Positions 1 through 11,917 of a stretch of DNA of 64,000 nucleotides are shown here, piece by piece. Both the position numbers and the translations under genes were made by a program. The notes beneath the pieces are model-generated. The model saw only the letters and a program-made list of their open reading frames with translations, did no database searches and was not told the origin of the DNA. This DNA is from Voacanga thouarsii (lineage: Eukaryota; Streptophyta; Magnoliopsida; Gentianales; Apocynaceae). The stretch is from the NCBI GenBank assembly GCA_026120185.1, contig JANUWF010002207.1, positions 2,357,501 through 2,421,500 on the forward strand, read 5' to 3'. How positions within the stretch are numbered: position 1 is the first letter of the stretch; every line of letters begins with the position of its first letter.

Positions 1-773
1 ATAAATGATAATCCAATAACAATTTATAACTATACAAGATATGAAAAACATTTTTATCTCTTAGAATTAAAAGATTTCAGAAAGAAGTATTCATAAGGAA
101 GCAAATTTATTGTATGCTTGAATTTGTTAGCATATGGATCAGAATCTACAATATCACCCTAAGATGAGTCTAGTATGAAAAAAAGTAAATCTGACAACAA
201 CTCAAGACATTGTTCAATGGGGCCAAAGAACCAGCAAAACATTAAATTTACAATGTTTCTGGCCAAGAATAGGCAGGTACTAAACATCCCAAAAACCTAA
301 GATGTAATATCCATTCAAACAATGCCCATCCACTAAAACTAGGAAAAAAAAAGTTTTACAAGCATGCCTCCTATCACAAGTTACATAATACATATATAAT
401 ACTATATTTGATTTAGATATATCCACATGAATGCAAACAATTATCATTACTAATCAGTAATGAGGCTCTAACTATTAGGTTGTCAATTTTTAGTAATATC
501 TTCTTCCAGTACATAAAATAAAGTAATGGAATGATAAATAACGTGTAACAAATGATAATGCTTAAAACACCTAGAGATAGAGGCGTATGCCAATTTGCAG
601 AACCTAAAACACCAGCAATACAGCTTCAACAAAGATGACTAATGTCACAATCCGGGTGAGCATCAAAATCCTTCTCTTGTGCTCTTTCAGAGAATTCAAC
701 ATCGTAACATTAATCATCAACTTCAAATATATGAACTATGTATGGTGATGCTTACTTTGCTTTTAAGATACTT
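1..773. other. AT-rich non-coding sequence, possibly intronic or intergenic host DNA
   Basis: I see no reading frame with recognisable protein motifs and no similarity to the LTR families elsewhere in the window. It ends exactly where the Tekay-like LTR begins, and its last five bases (TACTT, 769-773) form the left target-site duplication of that element. It was therefore contiguous with 11918 onward before the insertion. Whether it is an intron, UTR or spacer cannot be decided from sequence alone. Confidence 0.5.
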
Positions 774-3000
774 TTTAATACCCTGCATTTTATCCTTTTA
801 TTGTCTACTACTTGTAATAGAATGAGAATTTGTATCAATTGTCAGAACAAAAGATGATTAGTATAACGAAGCGAATATTTTGGTATAATAACATTTTGTC
901 GGGACCTGGATGTAATTATAGGATTTGTTCTACCTATACCCTAAATCTTCGAAAGGGTACTACTATTAGTAAAATAAGAAATTGAGGGTACGCTGAGAAT
1001 GGAAATTGATTAATGTGATGAAAAGCACGTTTTGGTGCGAATTAAGCTATTTGGGTTATCGAGGGTATTTTTGTCATTTTGATTGCACCACAATTTTGGT
1101 AGCAAATTTGACCAAACTGAGAAGGAATTAAAGGACTTAAGTGTTACCAATTGATTCAGTGGAATTTTTGGAGTTGAACGGTAAAGTAAAATATTTTTTT
1201 CATTTCGGACCTGATTTTGGTCATTTAAGAGAAAATTGAAAATGCTGTCAAAAATTTGGACGTGTGGCATTTTGTGATCGGTAGCCATGAACAAGTGTTA
1301 ACTTATAAGAGGTTGAATGATGAATTCATGGAAGACTCATGGAATTAAGGAATTATAAAATAAATAGAAGAATGATGTGTTTAATTGTGATTGGAACACA
1401 TCATTTGTGGAGCCATTTAATTAATGCCTTGATCAATTTATTTGGCCAATATTTTTCCATGAAGATGACAATGGAATGGCTGGAAAATATCAAGAACATC
1501 GACGGCCACAAGAAAAAAGGAGAAGAGAAAATTTCAAGGAAAATTAAGAAAATGATGTGTAATTTTGTGCTTGGAACACTCCTGCATTAATGCCACCATA
1601 TAATTAATTGAATAAAAATTGCTTGGCCAAAAAATCATAGTGACTGTGGTAGTGGGAAGGTTGTTTTACAACCAAGAATTTTAGCAGCCTTGAAGGAGAA
1701 AAATAAGAGAATAAGAAATCAAAAGAAATTATCAAAAAGAGAGACAAAAGGTGAATAGTGTGTTCTTGGTATAGTGTGTCTTATTGAGAGATTCTTGGAT
1801 CAAATCACTCCAAAGAGCTCTATATACAAGGTAAAACCTCACCTTGCTAGAATTAAAGTTGTTGTTGGGTGAATGGTGAATATTTTGATGTTAATTTTAA
1901 CATGAAAACATGCTTTTCATGTCTTGATATTGGATCAAAAGGTAGGGTTTATAAACTTGTATACGAACCTTGTGTGTGGTTATGTATGTATCGACTGCCT
2001 AGGGGATTTATGGATAATGTTTTGTGTGATGAAAGAATGGATTTTCTGTTAATGTTATGCCATAGAGGCAATCACTTTTAAATTGTGTATGACACATTTG
2101 TTTTAAAAAACAAGGAATTATTTATCTTTCAGTTTGTTTTCATTACTTTCATGAAAAATAACTATTAGATAAAGTCCCTAGTACAATATTGTGTTAAGGA
2201 AATCATGAAAGTGATCATGATGTGATATTCCAACTACACTGTATAGTGTTAGCACTTAAATAATCCTTAGCCGTAGTATTAATGAGATAAGATATTATTA
2301 ATGTGTTAAAACTAGCATGTGTTAAACTTTCGCCTTTAATTAGGCTGTGGTTCTCACATTCGTGAGAATTATGATACTCAAAGTTAATACATGGATGCTT
2401 GTTAATAGAATGAGTATATTGGATGACCTGACTATGAGATAATCACATGGATAACTATGTAGTGCCAGTGATAGAATCTCACTATAGCAAACGTGCAAGT
2501 ATTCATAGACTTGAGATCTCCAAGGTACCTTTTTTATTGAGCATTATATTTTGATTCCAATCTCTAGAGCCAGATCGAGGGCTGCTTATGGGATGGATAT
2601 TGGGTACAATGTTAGGTAAACAAAAGTAGTTGAGAGGGTCAATAAAGGATTCACCACTCCTAATAATAGGGGAAAATATCTCATGGCCACTTGTTGGAAT
2701 TATTACTCATGAAATCATTGGCCGAGGTGATTGTGTGTTCAAAATAGTTTCCATTGATAGACATGTACAGTAGTGGATTCCTAGTACAAGTACTAATATA
2801 TTTGGGCCAGAATAAATACATATTCTGGAGGGAGTTGGTGCTAATTTCGTACTCCAAACTAAATGAGATATTGTATGGTGAAGAGAATTTATTACATTAT
2901 AGTTTGTTATTGAAGGGCTCATGTCAAGCCATTTGACTTTCTGGAGTCTTAGGTAGTCATATTGTGTTGCTAGATACCGCCCCTGATGTGCTGAATATAG

Positions 3001-3026
3001 GTTTATTAATTGATGAATTAATAAAC
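3001..3026 (+). repeat. Hairpin conserved in the Angela-like LTR family
   Basis: Eleven-base perfect arms (GTTTATTAATT and its complement) enclose a 4-base loop. The same stem occurs at 48983-49008, and with a paired G-C to A-T change at 31062-31089 in the minus-strand copy. Confidence 0.6.
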
Positions 3027-3645
3027 CAATCCAATTTAGAATTAATAGGTTAATTCTAAATTATTAAGGATTATTAATCTCAAAGACGTTTGGATTAATT
3101 CATATTCTCTCTTAATAGACTGCAAAACCTAATAGGTCACACATAATAAGGGATTATGTACTCGAGATGTTACATGATAACATTGTGGGGTAAATTGTGA
3201 GAACTAGAAGTTATTTGGGTCAAATTATAATTAGATATAATTTTTGGGCCAAATTGTAATTGTGAGAACATGTAGGTTCCAATTACAATTTAACGAATTC
3301 TAACTTGATTAGAATTCACAGAGCGTTGTATCGATGTGATTTTCGGGATTTTTTTCGTAGAATATGCCGTGGTTGTTTTCTATTTGAGATACACAGAGAA
3401 AAAATGTTCTCACTGAAAGTAGATACATAACTCTCTTCTTCTCTTCTTAGCGAACTTACCCTAGCCGCCATTCTTTCTCTGCTAGTACATAGACTATGTT
3501 ATGGCACTCTACAGAGCATACCTCATTTAGATTACTCTTAGAGTTAATCTAACATAGAGATTGAAGAGGTGAGACAAACTATTCATCATCCGGTTACCTT
3601 TTGATTGAGTGGTTTGCTTGATCATGCCTCAGTCTTCACATACGA

Positions 3646-3669
3646 AGGATTTTTTTTTTTTTTTTTTTA
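3646..3669. repeat. Poly-T tract
   Basis: A run of about 20 T with little interruption inside the solo LTR, near its 3' end. Confidence 0.7.
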
Positions 3670-4419
3670 ACGATAGAGGAAAACTCGTCATTGTTCTTTT
3701 GCCTGTTTAAATCATATACCTATGATCTTGGGCTAGTATTTCTATTTTTCTGATGCACTAAATGCTATTGTGTTAGTGAAATCCATACATTTTCATGGTT
3801 GGTCGAAAGGTTGATCTTGGTTGATGAGATGATGATAAAAAATGGAATGAAAATGGGAATTACTTGGTTAGAAGGATGAATTATGCTAACTTTTGATTGA
3901 AGGAAGTGAATTTGTGTTCAATGAACATGACTTTTATGAGTTGTTGGAATCTGAAAATTGAAGGATCAAAGATGATTTGAGGGAAAATTTGAATGAATTT
4001 AATGTTCTCAAGGTGTTAAAGGTTAAACGAAATCAAAGGGTAACATGAATGGTTGAGTTAGGACAAACTACTAGGTCTGTTTTTGCCTCTGTATTAGGTC
4101 AATGAAAATCTAAACATAGGAAATAGCTTAAACAAGATTAAAGCTAAGAATCTCATGACCATTTTGATATATCATAGAGCCCAATCAGAGTTGTGGATTG
4201 AAAGTTATGTGCAAAACAAAATCGAGTGTCAAGAAAGGAAATTCCAAAATTGCCGTTAAGAAATGAATGAACTTCAGAAGGATTAATTGTATGATTTTGG
4301 GATGAAATGAATGAGAAACATGAAAATTCCTTGTTCATTAAGAGATGAAGGATATGGAAAAAGGAAAATGAATGAATTGAACAAGCGGCGAAAAAATGAC
4401 ATGAACGACCGTTGCGCAT

Positions 4420-4552
4420 TTTCTTGAACGAGGGCTAAATGTCAGTTGTACGTCGGCTAACCGTCAGGCACGTCGGCCGAACGTCGGCTAACCATTGGGC
4501 ACATCAGCTGGACGTCAACTTACCGTTGGGCATGTCGGCTAACCGTCAGCTA
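4420..4552 (+). repeat. 31-bp minisatellite within the 5' LTR
   Basis: Three consecutive units start at 4451, 4482 and 4513, each beginning CGTC and containing a CTAACC-like core followed by a GGCA(C/T) block. A weaker unit precedes them. The patch is much richer in G+C and CpG than the surrounding LTR. The 3' LTR holds the matching array at about 9775-9865. Confidence 0.75.
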
Positions 4553-5336
4553 CTTTTCGACCAAACCCAACTAAGCATAAAAATAATGTTTTATGTAGGT
4601 TTGCTGGTAAACGGTGAAAATGGTAGTCGAACGGTGTGAACGATTAAATCTTATTTAAGACACGAGGTGAGTCCCTTTAACTTCTAAAACCGTTTGAAAG
4701 CTAGTATGTTTTACTTTTCTATGAAATTCTATGTTTTGCACCATTTTTGTGAATCCCTGAATATGTTTAAGGTTTATCTAAGCAAGATTTATTTTTATGC
4801 CATTTTAGGCGCGAATGAACATCATAACTGTCTTTGAAACCGTAACAGATGATAAAGCACGAATTTTGTGAATTTAGTCCTTTTTGGATTAAATACTTGG
4901 GATTTTCAAAAAATGGTAATTTTTGGGATCGAGTATTCACAAAATTACTAGAACGCCTTTATTGGAACGTTTTGTGGAAACATGATTGGAAACTTTGAAA
5001 TTAATCCTCTTTTAGGATTAGAATTCTAGATTTCTTGAAATAAGTTACTTTAAAAATCGAGTATTTGAAAAATGATCCAAATGTCCTTATTGGAATGTTT
5101 TATGAAAACCTTTCGAATTGGGTATGCGATAAATGACCGAAATATCATTATTAGAACTTTTGTGAAAACTTTTCAAATCGGGTAAGGGTAAAACGATTTG
5201 AATACCTTTGGAAATAACTTTTGAGATCGGTATAGGCAAAATGACCCGAATACTCTTGGAAACTTGTTTTAATGTGTAAAAAGAACTCTTTAACATTAAA
5301 ACTTATTTTAATATGTAAAAAGAACTCTTTAACCTG

Positions 5337-7846
5337 TTTAGACTTGAGGAAAGGATATTACCATGTTTGGATTCGGGTGGAGGATATACCGAAAACTACA
5401 TTTAACACATGATATAGACATTTTGAGTTTGTAGTGCTACCCTTTGGTGTAACCAATGCAGTTGCTGTGTTCTTGGACCTGATGCATTGAACATTTTAGC
5501 CTCACTTCGATAGTTTTGTTGTTAAATTCATAGATGATATCCTGGTGTATTCTATGGATTCTCAAAAACATGAGCAACACCTTTAGAAAGTATTGGGAAG
5601 TTAAGGGAGGCCATGTTAAATGAAAATTTTAGTAAGTATGAGTTTTGGCTACAAGAAGTAGCATTCTTGGGACCGTGATATCCAAAGACGGGATTATGGT
5701 GAATCCTGCAAAAGTCAAAGCAGTAACCAATTGAAAATGTCTCGAGACTCCAATTAAAATACGAAGTTTTTTGGGATTAGTAGGATATTATCGAAGGTTT
5801 ATTGAGGGATTTTCTAAGATAGCTTCACTTTTAACTCAACTCACCTAAAAGAAAGTTCTTTATGTTCGGACCAAGGAGTGTGAGAGAAGTTTTCAGGAAC
5901 TGAAGAAGAGGTTAAGTTCTGCTACTATTTTGGTATTACCAATGATGGACAAACCTTATGAGGTGTACATGGATGCATTGAAAGAAGGATTGGGAGGAGT
6001 GTTGATGCAGGAGAGAAAGGTGATATCTTATATCTCCAGAAAATTGAAACCCCATTAGGAGAATTACCCTACACTTGACTTGGAGTTAGCAGCTATTGTG
6101 TTTGCTCTTAAGAAATGGAGATATTATTTTGATGGAGCTGAGTTTGAAGTCTTCACCGACCATAAAAGTTTGAAATATGTTTTTACTTAGAAGGATTTGA
6201 ACATGCACCAACACATGTGGGTGGAATTTTTGGAAGAATTCTAGTGTCCAATTAAATATCATCCTGGAAAAGTAAACACAGTATCAGATGCCCTTAGTAG
6301 AAAGGTAAATTTATCAGCTCTTCGGATGCTATGAATTCCAAGCATTTGCAGTGAACGGAGAAATAAGGATGAGTAATATCTCCATTCAACCTACTTTCCT
6401 AAAACAGTTGAAGGGAGAGCAAGATAAAGATGAAGAGTTGCAAGAGTTGGTACAAAAGGAGGTGAGTAAAGGAGGAAGTGAATTCCGAAAGGATAATGAT
6501 AGGATTATTTGTTATCAAGATCGATATTGTATTCTGAAACAATTCGCAATGAGATATGATATTTTATTTGAAGCACATCAAAGTAAGTATACAATCCATC
6601 GATGAGCTGTAAAGATGTATCAAGAATTGAAAAGACATTATTGGCAGATTGGTATGAAGAAGGACATTTTAGACTTTGTGGCTCGATATTTAATTTGTCA
6701 ACAGGTGAAAGCCAATCAACAATGGCCTGGAGGGTTGTTATAGCCATTACCTACTCCATCATGGAAATAGGATGAAATTAGTATAGATTTTATTACGGGA
6801 TTATCCATGTTAGTAAGACAGTGAGATACCATATGGGTGATAGTGGATCGACTGACTAAGTCTGCTATTTCATTCCCATCAACCAGCAGGATTCTTTAGG
6901 GAAGTTAAGTAAGATTTATATGGAGGAAGTAATCAGACTTCATGGAGTACTTTCTAGTATTGTGTCAGATCGAGATCCTAGATTTACCTTGAAGTTTCGG
7001 ACTAAATTGCAATAGAGATATGGAACAACATTAATGTTTGGCATAGCAGCATACCCATAAACGAATGGATAGACTGAATGAGTGAATAGAGCTTTGAAAG
7101 ACACATTGTGCACTTACGCTTTGAATTTTGGAACAAAGTGGATTGATAATTTGACATATGCAGAATTCACATACAATAATAGTTATCAATCAACGATTGG
7201 AATGGCCCCGTTTGAAGCTTTATATGGAAGAAAATGCCAATCCGCGCTGTATTGGGAAAGTTTAGGACGAAAAAAAGGTGAACCGGATGCTTTTGATCTT
7301 GAAAAAGTTCGATAAGCTATGGAAATAATCAAAATGAAGTTGGAGGCAGCTCAGAGTAGACAGAAAAGTTATGTGGATCGACACATGAGAGATTTGGAAT
7401 TTGTAGAAGGAAACTATGTATTCTTGAAGTTGACTCCATAACTATAATTGGGAATTAGAGAACAAGGGAAGAAGTTGACATCTAGGTACGTTGGACTATT
7501 TCTATTGTTGAGAGGATTGCGAAGGTGGCTTATTGATTGAAGTTACCAACAGAGCATTAAGGTATTTACAACGTGTTTCATATCTCCTAACTTCGGAAGT
7601 ATGTATCTGATCCTGCACAAGAAGAGCCTATTGAAATGACTACAAGCTTGAAGTATGAGGAAAACCCTATTAAGATCTTGGAGTATGCTAAAAGGAATTA
7701 TAGAATAAGAAAATTTCACTTGTAAAAGTGTTATGGAATCATCATCTAGTGCAGGACTCGACCTAGGAAACAGAAGCGAAGATGTTGAAAAAGTATCCAG
7801 AATTATTCCATGTGTAAGCGCCAATTTCGAGAACGGAATTTTTTGT
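5337..7846 (+). pseudogene. Gypsy chromovirus pol remnant (RT, RNase H, integrase, chromodomain tail)
   Basis: The plus strand reads as a degenerate Ty3/gypsy pol broken by many stops and frame changes. Reverse transcriptase starts mid-domain: DIPKT near 5380, PFGVTNA near 5440, FIDDILVY near 5526 carrying the catalytic Asp pair. RNase H follows (about 5874-6303) with [20 protein letters not shown] and SDALSRK, so all four acidic positions survive. The integrase zinc region lies around 6560-6710; both His are present, but the first Cys of the expected CxxC is Tyr (RYLICQQ). The core keeps the DDE residues: Asp in SIDFITGL near 6780, Asp in SDRDPRF near 6970, Glu near 7077. A GRKCQS block at 7230 and a chromodomain-like tail (YEENPIKILEY near 7655) end the protein. 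Gag, protease and the RT N-terminus are missing. It belongs to the element 774-11912 and cannot encode a working product. Confidence 0.9.
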
Positions 7847-7859
7847 AAGGAGAGGAGAA
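7847..7859 (+). other. Polypurine tract of the Tekay-like element
   Basis: AAGGAGAGGAGAA lies directly before the LTR start TGTAATACCC, where plus-strand DNA synthesis would be primed. It fixes the 3' LTR start at 7860. Confidence 0.85.
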
Positions 7860-9774
7860 TGTAATACCCTGCATTTTAACCTTCGATTGGCTACTACTTG
7901 TAATTGGATGAGAATTTGTGTTAATGGCTAGAACAAAAGATGATCAGTATAATGAAGCGAATATTTTGGTCTTAGAACATTTCATCGGGATCTGGATGTA
8001 ATTATTGGATTTGTTTTACCCATACCCAAAGTCTTTGGAAGGCTATTACTACTACTAGAATAAGAATTTGAGGGTACACTGAGAATGGAAGTTGGTCAGT
8101 CTGATAAAACCCACGTTTTGGTCTGAATTAAGCTATTCGACTTATCACGGGCATTTTAGTAATTTTGACAACGCCCTCGATTTTGACAGCAAATTTAACC
8201 AAATTGAGAAGGAATTAAAAGAGTTAAGTATTCCAATGGATTCATTGGAATTTTTTGAGTTAAATGGTAAAGTAAAATAAATTTTCATTTCGGATCTGAT
8301 TTTGGTCATTTCTGAGAAAATTTGAAAATGCGGTAAAAAATTTGGACGTGTGGCATTTTATGATTGGTAGCCATGAACAAGTGTCAAATTATGAGAGGTT
8401 GCATGAAGAATTCATGCAAGACTCATGGCATTAAGGAATTATAAAATAAATAGAAGAATGATGTGTTTAATGGTGATTGTAACATATCATTTGTGGAGCC
8501 ATTTAATTAATGCCTTGATAAATTTATATGGACAATATTTTTGCATGAAGATGGCGGTGGGATGGCTGGAAAATAGCCCAAAATTTGGCAGCCACAAGAA
8601 AAAAAAGAAGAGAAAATTTCAAGGAGGAAAATCAAGGAAATGATGTGTAATTTTGCGCTTGGAACACACCTACATAAAAACCACCATATAATTAATTGAA
8701 TTAAAAATTGCTTGGCCAAAAAATTCTGGCGAGTGTGGCGGTGGGAAGGCTATTTTACAGCTAGGAATTTCTGTAGCCTTGAAGGAGAAAAATAAGAGAA
8801 CAAGAAATCAAAAGAAATTCGCAAAGGGAGAGAGAGAAGGTGAATAGTGTATGTTCTTAGTTTAGCATGTGCGTTCTTTAGAGATTCTTGAAGCAAATCA
8901 CACCAAAGAGCTCTATATACAATGTATAATATTACCTTGCTAGAATTAAAGTTGTTGTTGGGTGAATGGTGAATATTTTGATGTCAATTTTAACATGAAA
9001 AAATAATTATCTTATCTTCATTTTGGATCAAAAGCTAGGATTTATAAACTTGTAATGAACCTTATGTGTGGTTATGCATGTGCTGGCTTTCTAGGGGATT
9101 TATGCATAATGTTTTGTGTGATGAAGGAATGGATTTTCTTGGTTTTTCAAAAGGTTGATCTTGGTTGATGAGATGATGATAAAAAATGGAATGAAAATGG
9201 GAATTTCTTGGTTAGAATGATGAATTATGCTAGCTTATGATTGAAGGAAGTGAATTTGTGTTGAATAAACATGACTTTTATGAGTTTTTGGACTCTATAA
9301 ATTGAAGGATCAAAGATGATTTGAAGGGAAAATTGATTGAATTTAATGTTCTCAAGGTGTTAATGGTTAAAGGAAATCAAATGGTAACATCAATGGTTAA
9401 GTTAGGAAAAACTATTGGGGCTGTTTTTACCTTGGTATTGTGTCATGGAAACCCAAACACAGAAGGTATATTACATAGAATTAAAGCTAAGAGTCTTACG
9501 ATCGTTTTGATATATCATAGAGCCCAATCAGAGTTGTGGATTGAAAGTTATCTGCAAAATAAAATCGTGTGTCAAGAAATGAAATTCCACAATTTCCGTT
9601 AAGAAATGAATGAACTTCAGAGGCATTAATTGTGTGATCTTGGGATGAAATGAATGAGAAACATGAAAAACCCTTGTTCATGAAGAGAGGAAGGATATGG
9701 AAAAAGGAAAGCGGAAGAATTGAACAATCGATGGAAAAATGACATGAACGACCGTTGTGCATTTTCTTGATTGA

Positions 9775-9865
9775 CGGCTAAACGTCGGCCAACCGTTGGA
9801 CACATCTGCTGAACGTCGACTAACCATTGAGCACATCGGCTGGGCGTCGTCCAACCATCGGCTAC
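9775..9865 (+). repeat. 31-bp minisatellite within the 3' LTR
   Basis: Units start at CGTCGGCCAACC, CGTCGACTAACC and CGTCGTCCAACC. This is the 3' LTR counterpart of the array at 4420-4552, so the array predates insertion. Confidence 0.7.
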
Positions 9866-11738
9866 GTTTCGAATAAACCCAACTAAGTGTAAGAATGATG
9901 TTTGATGTAGGATTGCCAATAAACGACCAACGACAAATTGGAAACAGTGAAAACAATAGTCTAACAGCATGAACGATAAAAGCATGTTTAGGACATGAGG
10001 TGAGTCCCTTTGACTTCTAAAACCGTTTGAAACCTAGTATGCTTTACTTTTCAATGAAATGATACATTTTATACCATTTTAGAAATCCCTGAATATGTTG
10101 AAGGTTTATCTGAGCAAGATTTATTTTTATGCCATTTTGGTCACCAATGAACCTCATAATTAGCTTGGAAATCTTAATAGATGATTAAAGCACGAATTTT
10201 GTAAATTTAGTCCTTTTTGGATTAAATACATAAGATTTTCAAAAAATGGTAATTTTTGAAATTGTATATTCACAAATTGACTCGAATGCCTTTATTGGAA
10301 TATTTTATGGAAACATGATTGGAAACTTTGAATTTAATCCTCTTTTACGATTAGAATTCTGGATTTCCTGAAATAAGTTTCTTTGGAAATCAGGTATTTG
10401 GAAAATCATCCAAATGTCCTTATTGGAATGTTTTATGAAAAACCTTTGGAATTGGGTCATCGGTAAATGACCGAAATATCCTTTTTGGAACTTTTGTGAA
10501 CACTTTTTAAATCAGGTAAGGGTAAAATGACCCAAATACCCTTGGAAATGACTTTTGAGATCGAGTACTGACAAAATGACCCAAATACTCTTGGAAACTT
10601 GTTTTAATTTGTAAAAAGAACTATTTACCCTATTTCGACACGATTTTGGAAAATGATCTCTTAATATGATATTGACTTTTGGAAAATGATATTTTGATCC
10701 TGGAAATTACTTTATTAGCCTGATATGCCTATGGAATGAATTGATCGGCCCTATGGATCCTATGGGAATAATTATTTGACTTACGAGTTATTGGAATCAA
10801 TTTCTGAAAAATGATATTTTGCCCCAAAAATGTTTCATTTGAAAATCCTGCGGGAGCAAATAAACCTCTGGCATTATCAGTCAGTAGGGGTTGGTATTGG
10901 TAACATTGAGTATTTAGCAACGACTTTAATCTTTGTAGTAGCTTACGTTAGAGTTAGATGACCCTAGTAACCTGGCCTAGTTCTAGGGATTGTCTTACTT
11001 CAAACGAGATGACAAGACATTGAGATGAGTCATCCTGGCTAGCTGTCTAGTGTCTGGAAATTGTCATGCCTTGTGTGCACTTTGATTTGGGTTGTTCACG
11101 GGCTGGGCTGGACACCTGGCATTGTTCGACCCCTTCTACCTTGATGGTGGTTGACATCAAGATTAGGATCCCTTGGCTTATGGTAGTAAGTAAAAGATTT
11201 AGTGTGCTGTGGTGCACTTATTGATTTTAGTACACTGCGGTGTACTTACTTTCTGGTGACACACAGTTGAGTGTTGTAGGCTACTGTCTTAGCACAATAA
11301 GGCGTGGCGTCAAAGGCGAAGCCTTGTGGGCTTTGTGAGCAGGCCAACCTTTTTGTTGCAGAAGTGCCTGTAATTTGAAAATTAAGGCAATTATTTAAAT
11401 TTGAAACATAATTTTTCAAAAATAATTAAGTTCTAAATAAACTCTTCTTCAAAGGGTATTAGACTTGTTTCTAGTAGAAAAAAAATGAAATGCTTTTCCA
11501 CAAGAGTTTTATGTACTCTGTTTCTTTAATAAAGCACTAGCACATACGGGATTCACTGGGTGATTTTTCTCCCATACGTGTCTTTTATCTTACTATTCTA
11601 TAAGATCAGGAGTTGTGTTGACCTACGGATAGGGAGACGATACTACAGTGATAGCAGTCTAGGTTCGGACGCTTTCTCTTTTGGTCATGTACTCTATTAC
11701 TGATGTAGTATAGAGATTGCATGTATGAGACTATCTAT

Positions 11739-11764
11739 TGTATATGTATATGTATATGTATATG
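11739..11764. repeat. (TATATG)n hexanucleotide repeat
   Basis: About four perfect TATATG units near the end of the 3' LTR. Confidence 0.75.
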
Positions 11765-11917
11765 GCTATGTCAGTATGAATTAGTTGTATCAGTATGTGC
11801 TTTTATTACTCTTTTGGTTCTTTATTATAAAGACTCCTTGTCTGGTTAATTGGATAGGGCGACACCTAGTTTTTGATATGCTTTTGTTGTTACATTTAGT
11901 AGGGGTGTTACATACTC

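Larger units (their letters stand above)
2047..3789 (+). mobile_element. Solo LTR of an Angela-like Ty1/copia element
   Basis: It begins TGTTAATGTTATGCC, ends CATACA, and is flanked on both sides by the perfect duplication TTTTC (2042-2046 and 3790-3794). Without it, the host LTR reads continuously, as in the undisturbed 3' copy around 9130-9150. The 1743-bp body matches the LTRs at 30384-32043 (reverse complement) and 46291-49763. The motif AGAGGCAATCAC near its start is typical of Angela/BARE-type LTRs. No internal domain remains, so it is most simply the product of LTR-LTR recombination after insertion. Confidence 0.92.
774..5336 (+). repeat. 5' LTR of the Tekay-like element, truncated and interrupted
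   Basis: 774-2046 and 3795-5336 align in order with 7860-10630 of the 3' LTR. Shared blocks occur at 780/7866, 1339/8425, 1869/8963 and 3795/9146. The interruption is the solo LTR 2047-3789 plus its duplicated target. The last roughly 1.28 kb present in the 3' copy is absent, and the sequence runs straight into reverse transcriptase. A 39-bp stretch ending in AACTCTTTAAC is duplicated in tandem just before the break (about 5264-5336). Confidence 0.85.
774..11912 (+). mobile_element. Tekay/Del-like Ty3/gypsy retrotransposon, internally deleted, with nested solo LTR
   Basis: The outer ends form the terminal inverted repeat TGTAATACCC / GGGTGTTACA. The left end is mutated to TTTAATACCC at 774; the right end is intact at 11903-11912. 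It is flanked by TACTT (769-773) and TACTC (11913-11917), a four-of-five target-site duplication. Order: truncated 5' LTR (774 to about 5336), pol remnant starting in mid reverse transcriptase (about 5337-7846), polypurine tract, and full 3' LTR of 4053 bp (7860-11912). The end of the 5' LTR, the PBS, gag, protease and the start of RT are missing, removed by one or more deletions ending near 5337. Lineage follows from the RT/integrase motifs, a chromodomain-like tail and the very long LTRs. Many stops make it inactive. Confidence 0.88.
7860..11912 (+). repeat. 3' LTR of the Tekay-like element (4053 bp)
   Basis: Bounded by TGTAATACCC after a polypurine tract and by GGGTGTTACA before TACTC. Its first roughly 2.77 kb matches the truncated 5' LTR. 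The last 1.3 kb contains the AAGACTCCTTGTCTGG-type block near 11830 that recurs inverted at 27640, 57600 and 59190 in related LTRs. Divergence from the 5' LTR is obvious by eye, with many substitutions and small indels, so the insertion is old. I cannot give a date without alignment. Confidence 0.88.

Noticed and set aside
9626..9985. 119-residue minus-strand frame
   Set aside because: It reads antisense through the 31-bp minisatellite of the Tekay LTR, and the homologous 5' LTR does not keep it open.
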